DNA of 7,348 bases from Bacillota bacterium (GTDB lineage: Bacteria; Bacillota; Clostridia; Lachnospirales; Lachnospiraceae), in the NCBI GenBank assembly GCA_023460575.1, contig JAEWPQ010000132.1, positions 1 to 7,348 of the forward strand. Reading direction: 5' to 3'. The position numbers were made by a program, and so were the translations under genes. Below the pieces are notes generated by a model. The model saw nothing but the letters and a program-made list of their open reading frames with translations. It was not told where the DNA came from and did no database searches. Shown piece by piece: positions 1 through 5,700 of the stretch (the stretch's first letter is position 1; each line of letters opens with the position of its first letter).

Positions 1-114
1 GCCGATGATGTGCTGCTGTCCCACCACCTCATCAAGGGTCGCCGGGCGAAGCCTCGATGCTAAGGGGGACTCATTTTTCATGGTATTTTCTCTCATATAC
101 TCAAACAAATCCAT
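1..114 (-). CDS. rarA: Replication-associated recombination protein A (RarA/MgsA), N-terminal fragment
   Basis: Only the first 38 codons are in the window and the rest lies beyond the left edge. The translation begins MDLFEYMREN and continues with PLASRLRP, then LDEVVGQQHIIG. This is the conserved N-terminal signature of RarA/MgsA (YcaJ, YrvN), a clamp-loader-like AAA+ ATPase that acts at stalled or damaged replication forks in the cytoplasm. The Walker A and B motifs would lie outside the window, so activity cannot be judged. The ATG at 112-114 is chosen because GGGAG (122-126) sits 7 bases upstream. An internal ATG at codon 7 lacks a comparable site. A strong promoter lies about 80 bases upstream, so the gene probably has its own transcription unit despite following the oxidoreductase gene on the same strand. 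Family assignment rests on the N-terminal motif alone but is distinctive. Confidence 0.88.
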   Translation of the reverse strand, partial: MDLFEYMRENTMKNESPLASRLRPATLDEVVGQQHIIG

Positions 115-194
115 TATTATTCTCCCGTATCCTTAAAATCCGTTGGGAAAGGTTTCGCCCCACAATCCGGCGAACGCCTCACGGCTGTAACAAG

Positions 195-223
195 AGTATA
201 GCCCTGCCTGGACAAAGTGTCAA
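195..223 (-). promoter_or_regulatory. Sigma-A promoter of rarA
   Basis: On the minus strand a perfect -35 hexamer TTGACA (218-223) is followed by a 17-base spacer and TATACT (195-200), one mismatch from the consensus -10. Transcription should start near 188, giving a leader of about 74 bases before the rarA ATG. The leader has a small complementary pair (TTCGCC with GGCGAA) that could form a weak hairpin, but no recognisable riboswitch. Between this promoter and the stop codon of the upstream oxidoreductase there is only a short inverted repeat (243-254, GCTTT/AAAGC) with no T-run, so no terminator is seen and read-through into rarA is possible. Confidence 0.85.
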
Positions 224-261
224 CCGCATCCCGTTTTCCAATGCTTTCTAAAGCGTACCGG

Positions 262-1236
262 TTATCGTTCTTCCGGGTATTTCATGCTCCAGTCATTCCG
301 TATTCTTGTCATCATGTTCATAACATCGGTTGTATAATCCAGATACATAGCGTCTGATTCCCGGGATACCGCTTTTTCCATATCCAATATTTCATACAGC
401 AAGGCATCTTCACTGGTTCCTGTCTCGATCACTTCCTGGTGATTATCCTCTGTGTAAGTAATCACTGCTTTGTCTGCCCTGGGATATTCAAAAATTTCTA
501 TATACCCCTTATCAAAGGCCACTGTACCGCGCTTTGGCTGTTTTGCCTGGAGGGTCAGTGAAATGGAGGCCATTTCCCGGTGAGTATTCATTAACAGAAT
601 CCCTGCCTGCTCATCTACACCGCTGGGTGCGAACCGGACCTGTGACAGGATCTGATCAGGTGCCTCACTCATGAACCATCTGGCAAAGGAAAGAGCATAT
701 ACACCAATGTCTAACAATGCTCCGCCTGCAAGATCAGGGTTAAAAAATCTGTTTTTCATATTATATTCCTTGTAGCTGCCAAAGTTTAACTGTATAAAGC
801 GCAGAGGTCCCAGACGGCCGCTTTTCATAATCTCCTTTAATTTCCTGTAAAGGGGCATATGATAAATCGTCATCGCTTCTCCCAAAACCAGATTATTTTC
901 ATCTGCAATTCCAGCGGCCACAGCAAGTTCTTCAGAATTCAGGGTAATAGACTTTTCACACAGCACATGCTTCCCGCTCTTTAATGCATCTGTTAGATAG
1001 GTAATGTGTGTGTTATGCGGAGTTGATATATAGATAATATCCACCTGATCATCACAAAACATGTCCTGAATATTATCATAAACCTTTTCTACTCCATATG
1101 TTTCTGCAAATTTAACTGCATTTTCATGAGTCCTGTTTCCAACACCATATAAGTTTTTCCCCCGTTTTTTCATGTTCTCTGCCAGTTGTCTGGCAATCTC
1201 CCCGCAGCCCAATGTTGCCCAACGGTACTCTTTCAT
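262..1236 (-). CDS. Gfo/Idh/MocA-family NAD(P)-dependent oxidoreductase
   Basis: A 324-residue cytoplasmic dehydrogenase of the Gfo/Idh/MocA family, within the usual size of about 320-360. Numbering from the GTG at 1239, an N-terminal Rossmann fold opens with GCGEIA (11-16), the dinucleotide-binding GxGxxA motif. Next come ISTPHNTH (71-78) and CEKSITLN (94-101), which holds the family's catalytic-site lysine (K96). The C-terminal half has the typical GGALLDIGVY segment (172-181) with Asp177 and Tyr181. Such enzymes oxidise or reduce sugars, inositols or dihydrodiols; the GEAMTIYHMPLY stretch is most like the dihydrodiol dehydrogenase/glucose-fructose oxidoreductase branch. The substrate cannot be told from sequence. 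The usual EKP motif reads EKS. Two start codons are adjacent: GTG (1237-1239) and ATG (1234-1236). AGGAGG at 1245-1250 lies 5 bases from the GTG and 8 from the ATG, so the ATG is preferred. It is probably monocistronic, with its own promoter. Confidence 0.93.
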   Translation of the reverse strand: MKEYRWATLGCGEIARQLAENMKKRGKNLYGVGNRTHENAVKFAETYGVEKVYDNIQDMFCDDQVDIIYISTPHNTHITYLTDALKSGKHVLCEKSITLNSEELAVAAGIADENNLVLGEAMTIYHMPLYRKLKEIMKSGRLGPLRFIQLNFGSYKEYNMKNRFFNPDLAGGALLDIGVYALSFARWFMSEAPDQILSQVRFAPSGVDEQAGILLMNTHREMASISLTLQAKQPKRGTVAFDKGYIEIFEYPRADKAVITYTEDNHQEVIETGTSEDALLYEILDMEKAVSRESDAMYLDYTTDVMNMMTRIRNDWSMKYPEER

Positions 1237-1244
1237 CACTCCAA

Positions 1245-1250
1245 CCTCCT
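1245..1250 (-). promoter_or_regulatory. Ribosome binding site of the oxidoreductase
   Basis: A perfect AGGAGG on the minus strand. It decides between two tandem starts: 8 bases to the ATG at 1236, but only 5 to the GTG at 1239. The longer spacing is the usual optimum in Firmicutes, so translation likely begins at the ATG. Confidence 0.85.
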
Positions 1251-1284
1251 AATCCCTTTGTTTCTTCACGCAGCATCTTTTAAA

Positions 1285-1297
1285 TACGGTAACCGTA
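1285..1297. promoter_or_regulatory. Candidate operator: 13-base perfect palindrome in the oxidoreductase leader
   Basis: TACGGTAACCGTA is a perfect inverted repeat of two 6-base arms around a single central base. It lies about 15-27 bases downstream of the predicted transcription start (near 1312) and well upstream of the ribosome site. That is a typical place for a repressor operator that blocks initiation or early elongation. The symmetry and placement are seen directly; binding by a repressor is inference and no regulator gene is present in the window. Confidence 0.5.
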
Positions 1298-1318
1298 AAC
1301 AAATTCTATATATTATTT

Positions 1319-1347
1319 ATTATGGGCAGAACCTGTCTCTTTGTCAA
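1319..1347 (-). promoter_or_regulatory. Sigma-A promoter of the oxidoreductase gene
   Basis: On the minus strand a perfect -35 TTGACA (1342-1347), a 17-base spacer and CATAAT (1319-1324), one mismatch from the consensus -10. The predicted start near 1312 gives a leader of about 75 bases. Two copies of TGACCAT (1350-1356 and 1365-1371 in plus coordinates, 15 bases apart) lie immediately upstream of the -35. An inverted repeat, ATAACA-ATTA-TGTTAT (1377-1392), sits further upstream. These could be activator or repressor sites. Confidence 0.82.
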
Positions 1348-1399
1348 GCATGGTCATCAATCATATGGTCAGATATATAACAATTATGTTATGCACAAG

Positions 1400-1521
1400 A
1401 AAAAACCGCTTGCGGGATTTTCCGCCTCCGGCGGGTCGCCTCGGCGACATCCAACCCTATCGCCGCAGTGCAATCCTCCCGGAGGGGTTTTATCGTATAG
1501 GACGAACTTTCCCATACGATA
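1400..1521 (-). other. GC-rich structured intergenic element with nested inverted repeats
   Basis: This patch carries five self-complementary pieces. In plus coordinates they are: CCGC/GCGG (1406-1415); CCGCC/GGCGG with a 3-base loop (1422-1434); GTCGCC/GGCGAC (1435-1448); a 7-base long-range pair CCTCCGG (1425-1431) with CCGGAGG (1479-1485); and TATCGTATAGG with CCCATACGATA (1491-1501/1511-1521, one mismatch). On the minus strand the element ends in GCGG followed by six Ts (1400-1405), like a second terminator. No reading frame here looks real. Its higher GC and dense symmetry differ from the AT-rich flanks. It may be a dispersed intergenic repeat, a tandem terminator or a small structured RNA; the sequence alone does not decide. 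Confidence 0.5.
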
Positions 1522-1571
1522 AAAAAAGACCCCATTTGCTCCGGCATGAAACCAGCCGGGCAAACAGGGGT
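1519..1571 (-). terminator. Intrinsic terminator of the surface-protein operon
   Basis: The minus-strand transcript forms a long stem from 1530-1545 and 1555-1570: CCCC/GGGG, TTTGC/GCAAA and CCGGC/GCCGG blocks with small bulges, around a loop of about 9 bases. It is followed at once by TCTTTTTTTA (1519-1528). It starts about 56 bases after the stop codon of the membrane-anchored protein gene, and there is no T-run on the opposite side, so it terminates only minus-strand transcription. Confidence 0.85.
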
Positions 1572-1626
1572 AAGATTCTGGATAAGCAAAAATAATCTTT
1601 GTTTTATAGGAACAGCTTTCGTCCGC

Positions 1627-2718
1627 TCAGTTATAATTTTTTTTCTTACACTTCCGGCCTGCTTTGCCCACGCCCTTTGTTTTTTGTCTTTTAACGGCAT
1701 TGGTCAGTAAGACCAGAAGAATCAGCAGCAGAATAGTGAGGATTTTCAAGGAAATGGAGCTGGTGAGAATCCATGTTAAGAAATTCCAGGTACCAATGCT
1801 GCCTTTTCGTTCGTAAGCCGCAGTCGCCTGCTTACGGTAAATAATCTGACCTGTTTGATTCTCTGCATCCGCTTCCACGTAAACGCCATGAAGAACAGTT
1901 GCTTCAATAGAAGGAAACGTTACCTCTCCACCGTATACTCCTCTGACATCTTTTACCAGTTTCCTGCCATGAGCAGTCGCTTTTCGAACCATTTCGCCTT
2001 CCTTTCTTACAGGATCACCCTCCCACTGGACTCTGGTAATCTGATAATATTGGCGAGGCAGGTTCAGATAATCCAGGAATTGATCTCCATGATCGATGAA
2101 AGGAGTACGATTGGAAATCTCAATCTCTCCCAGCATGTAGGACTCTGCATCATACCCGGTTACTGTAATAGGAAATGTAAAATTATAATCCCAGGAAGTA
2201 TCTTCCTTTTTATAATCAACCGCAGGAAGTCTTACTTTTAATTTTTGCTTTAAATTTTCATTTATGACCTCGACCAGTGCCTCCTCTGGGAGAGAATCTA
2301 TGTATTCCACACCTTTATATAAGATAGATGCTTCTGAATACTTTGTGGTCTCTTCCGTGATTACTGATGTAAGTTCAGAGGTCTTCAGAGTATACCATTT
2401 TCCATTTCTTTCTATTACATCTTCAAGAGAGTATTCCTCTGGACTTCCCACAAAAGGAGCCGAATCATAAGTAATGATATCCCCCGGAGCAAGTTCCTCC
2501 ACCTCATCTATCCGAACGGATTTCAACCGGTAACGTATTCCATCTTTTTCATATACATTTTTAAACTGGGATCTTCCATCTTCCTCCTCTACGATTGTTT
2601 TGTATTCTTTTTTTATTTCCAGGTTTTTTCCTTCCCCATATACCACATCGCAGCATCCCAGGGCCAGAGGCACCATAAGGGATATTGCAGCAAAGCGGTT
2701 CTTAAGCTTGTTTATCAT
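1627..2718 (-). CDS. Exported membrane-anchored protein of unknown function, partner of the Cna-B surface protein
   Basis: I do not recognise a named family for this 363-residue protein. Residues 1-28 form an export signal: basic start (K4, K6, R8), hydrophobic core, then LALGCC (18-23). C22 fits the broad lipoprotein cleavage pattern, but a signal peptidase I site near VVYG-EG (25-30) is an alternative. The body is hydrophilic. Its N-terminal third repeats a motif G-x-x-Y-x-L (60-65, EKDGIRYRLKSV; 106-111, ERNGKWYTLKTS), with a weaker copy near 135-139. A strong transmembrane segment spans about 312-340, followed by a 23-residue tail with 10 Lys/Arg and no LPXTG, so the protein stays in the membrane with a cytoplasmic tail. 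Its start overlaps the upstream surface-protein gene by 17 bases. A stop codon lies in frame just upstream of the ATG. AAGGG (2728-2732, spacing 9) or AAGGAG (2733-2738, spacing 14) serves as ribosome site. This implies translational coupling and a shared role, perhaps as base or assembly factor. Confidence 0.85.
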   Translation of the reverse strand: MINKLKNRFAAISLMVPLALGCCDVVYGEGKNLEIKKEYKTIVEEEDGRSQFKNVYEKDGIRYRLKSVRIDEVEELAPGDIITYDSAPFVGSPEEYSLEDVIERNGKWYTLKTSELTSVITEETTKYSEASILYKGVEYIDSLPEEALVEVINENLKQKLKVRLPAVDYKKEDTSWDYNFTFPITVTGYDAESYMLGEIEISNRTPFIDHGDQFLDYLNLPRQYYQITRVQWEGDPVRKEGEMVRKATAHGRKLVKDVRGVYGGEVTFPSIEATVLHGVYVEADAENQTGQIIYRKQATAAYERKGSIGTWNFLTWILTSSISLKILTILLLILLVLLTNAVKRQKTKGVGKAGRKCKKKNYN

Positions 2719-5700
2719 GTTTTTTATCCCTTCTCCTTATAACAATGGTACCAACTGCAATGCCGATCAGGCCAATACCTATAAATAATCCTCCGGCCAG
2801 ACATCTCTCTCCTGTTTTGGGAAGTCTGCTCAGCCATCCCCAGAACCCTTTTTCTTTGTGATTGGGGATTGCCAGTCCGCTTAAGCCTGATTGATAGGAT
2901 GCCATAATAAAACCCTTTCTCTTACCATATTGCCTGAGGTTGTACATTACTAATTCTCCGTTTACCGTTCCATCGTCCATTACATACATGGTTAAACTAG
3001 CATCTGTTTTTATAAATCCGTCTGGAGCCTTTAATTCATGTATGGTGTATTTACCCACATGCTGAGGAAGGAATAATAATTGGCCATTCGAATCTGTTAT
3101 TCCAGTTAATACAGGAATTCCATCGTTGTTTCTAATTTCCAGTACAGCCCCTGCTAACCGTTCCAATGACTCAGCAGACGCCTTACGGATCAGAACTTCC
3201 GGCGAGGGATAATTTACTATTGACGTAATGCTCCTGTCTGATACTTCATTGTTTCTAATTGTAAAGGAGTAAATATGATCTGTTGCAAGGTAACCGGGAG
3301 CTGCTTTTGTTTCCTTGTAGGTATAGGTTCCATTAGGCGGGATATGGAACCGGGCATATCCATCCGCTTCTGTACTCACAGTCAGATAAAAACTTCCATC
3401 AAAGCGGTAAATAGAAAACTCCACGCCTTCCATTCCCTTGCCAGTTAATGCATCTGCCTTATGGAGATACATTGTACCAGATCCCGGATTCTGCTTCTTT
3501 GGGTCAGTCATCACAAGCTCCAGCACTGCTGATTCTTTTGGTACTGTAAACAGTACATCAGAAGAAAGAAGATATCCTGATGGAGCCTTCACCTCATGAA
3601 GGTAATATGTTTTTCCTGCTGTTAATTTTCCGGTAACTTCTAAGACTTCACCAGTTGTTTCAAAGTCAGGAATGATTACATTTTTCTGTTGATCTAGAAT
3701 CTGTAAAACAGCCCCATTTAATAATTGCCCTAAGGAATCAACCTTTCTTAAGCGAACCATTGTGCCCCTATTTCTCATCTCAACAAGGTTAACTGTTCCA
3801 TTCTTACTGACAACAAAAGGAACACTTTCCGCATAAGCATACCCCTCTGCCGGTTGGATTTCATGAAGCCAGTAACATTCACCTGCTTTTAATTTTGCTA
3901 TCAATTCATGAGGGTGTTCTTTGGATATCCACTCTTCCACAATATTTCCCTCCTGGTCCTTTATACTCATCTGATTCCCTGGCAGCTCTTCGTTGCCTGT
4001 TATGGTCTTTTTGGACAGAATTACATGGGTTGGTTCGTCTATCATTACTATTACGTCCATTACACCGTTCAAGCTTACTGCAAAAGGTATATCTTCCCCA
4101 TAGGCATATCCATCTGCCGGGCTGATTTCATGGAGCCAGTAACTTTTCCCTGCTTCCAGCTGCCCTTTTAAGGTTTGAAATTGACCATTTGTAATAAAAA
4201 TCAGATCTTCACCGGCTTTTAAACCATTTCCATCACACAAAGCTTTGGCAGGTGTCTTATCTTCGTTCAGGATCTGAAGCACACTTCCTTCCAATGGCTT
4301 TTCTGCTTCTGAAGGAGTTTTCTTCCCTATATTCCCAGCAAGCTTTTTAATTAATACTTTTGTTTGCGTGTCCTTCATGGTGATGGTGATCGGTTCTGGC
4401 TCTTTGGGTACGGTAAAATCTATGCTTTGACTGATGGCAAAACCGGCAGGCGGCGCTTCCTCCACCAGCTCATACACGGCACCAGCAGTCAATATACCCT
4501 TTAAAAGATATGGTTTTCCTTCTGGTACAAAAGTCTCTATAACAGTACCAGTTTCTTTTTCCCGGATAGAAAAGCGCCCTCCCATCAGCAGTTCTCCGGT
4601 TTCTTCATCCACCTTTTTAATTTCGATCTCTGTCATTCTATCCTGCATCATGATAGTTTCCGGAATGCCGCTCTCCTCTGCTGTAAAGCAAATTTTGTTT
4701 TCATAGGAGTAGCCTTCCGGGGAAAGATCTTCCTGAATTGAGTACTTTTTCCCCGGAGTAATAAGTTCTGCGGGAATAACAATCTTCTCTCCTTTCTCTT
4801 TGGTAAATTCATAGATTGCCATTCCGGTTTCTTCATCGATAAGGCTGTATCTGCCTTCCGCAAGTTCTTCTCCGGTTTCTGCATCCACTTTTGAAAAATA
4901 CAAGTGTATCGGACGGTCCTCCATATCCACGTTATCAACCATTCCATCTGCATTTAACTGGAAGCGGTAGATTCCGCTTGTGAGGCTGCTTCCGTCACTG
5001 TATGATGTAGTTTCAGTGAGCTGGTAGTTTCCTCCTGCTGTTAAGATTTCCCGGATGGTTTCATTGTTTCGATTGTTTATAAATACTGCGCTTTGAGGAT
5101 TCTTTGATACCTCTCCTGTTATGGTTCCTCCTTTTGTCTGGCCTGTGAATATATTGTTATATCCGTCTTTTGGTTCCTGTATGATCTCATAGCTAGTTCC
5201 GTAAGAAAGTCCGTCAAAAGTCAGGAAGCCATCTCCTGTTATGGTGATTTTTCCTTCTCCCTTGATTCGTCCTTCTGATGAACCACTATATGCCTGGTAT
5301 CCTGTCAGCGTTTTTCCACCAGAGTCCATAAATCTTACACGGAAGGTAAACTCGTCTTCCTGAATCTTTTCTGTTCCGGTCAGCTTATTTACCATAGTAA
5401 TCGAGCCCTCCGAAACAACAGGATTTGTTAGCACAGTATGCTTTGTAACTGCATTCACCTTTGTTTCAAAGTACGCCTTTGTCTGCGTTCCCTTTTCACC
5501 GTTAACCACGGCTACTATATCAACCGTACCGCTTTCATGAGCAGTGATATCCGTAAGGTTCCAGGTGACAATCCCATTTTGCTCCACTCCGTAATATGTG
5601 GTTCTTAAATATGCAAGTCCATCTGTAAGGATTGCCTTGATTTGGATATCTGCCGAATAATTGTATGGATTAGTATAGGAAACCGTGTATTTTATAATGC

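Noticed and set aside
57..251. Plus-strand reading frame of 64 codons
   Set aside because: It overlaps the rarA start, its ribosome site and its near-consensus promoter on the other strand, and the predicted protein has no recognisable features.
1341..1595. Plus-strand frames across the intergenic region
   Set aside because: They cross the promoter, the hairpin element and the terminator, with no credible ribosome site or protein motif.
1389..1700. Minus-strand reading frame of 103 codons
   Set aside because: It runs out of frame through the end of the membrane-protein gene, the intrinsic terminator and the inverted-repeat element. Composition looks like translated structured DNA, not a protein.
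1855..2241. Plus-strand frame of 128 codons
   Set aside because: Antisense shadow of the membrane-protein gene, which has a signal peptide, a membrane span and coupling to its neighbour.
3491..4363. CRISPR-like or satellite repeats
   Set aside because: The period is 267 bases in frame and encodes recurring Cna-B domains, so these are protein domain duplications, not a CRISPR array.
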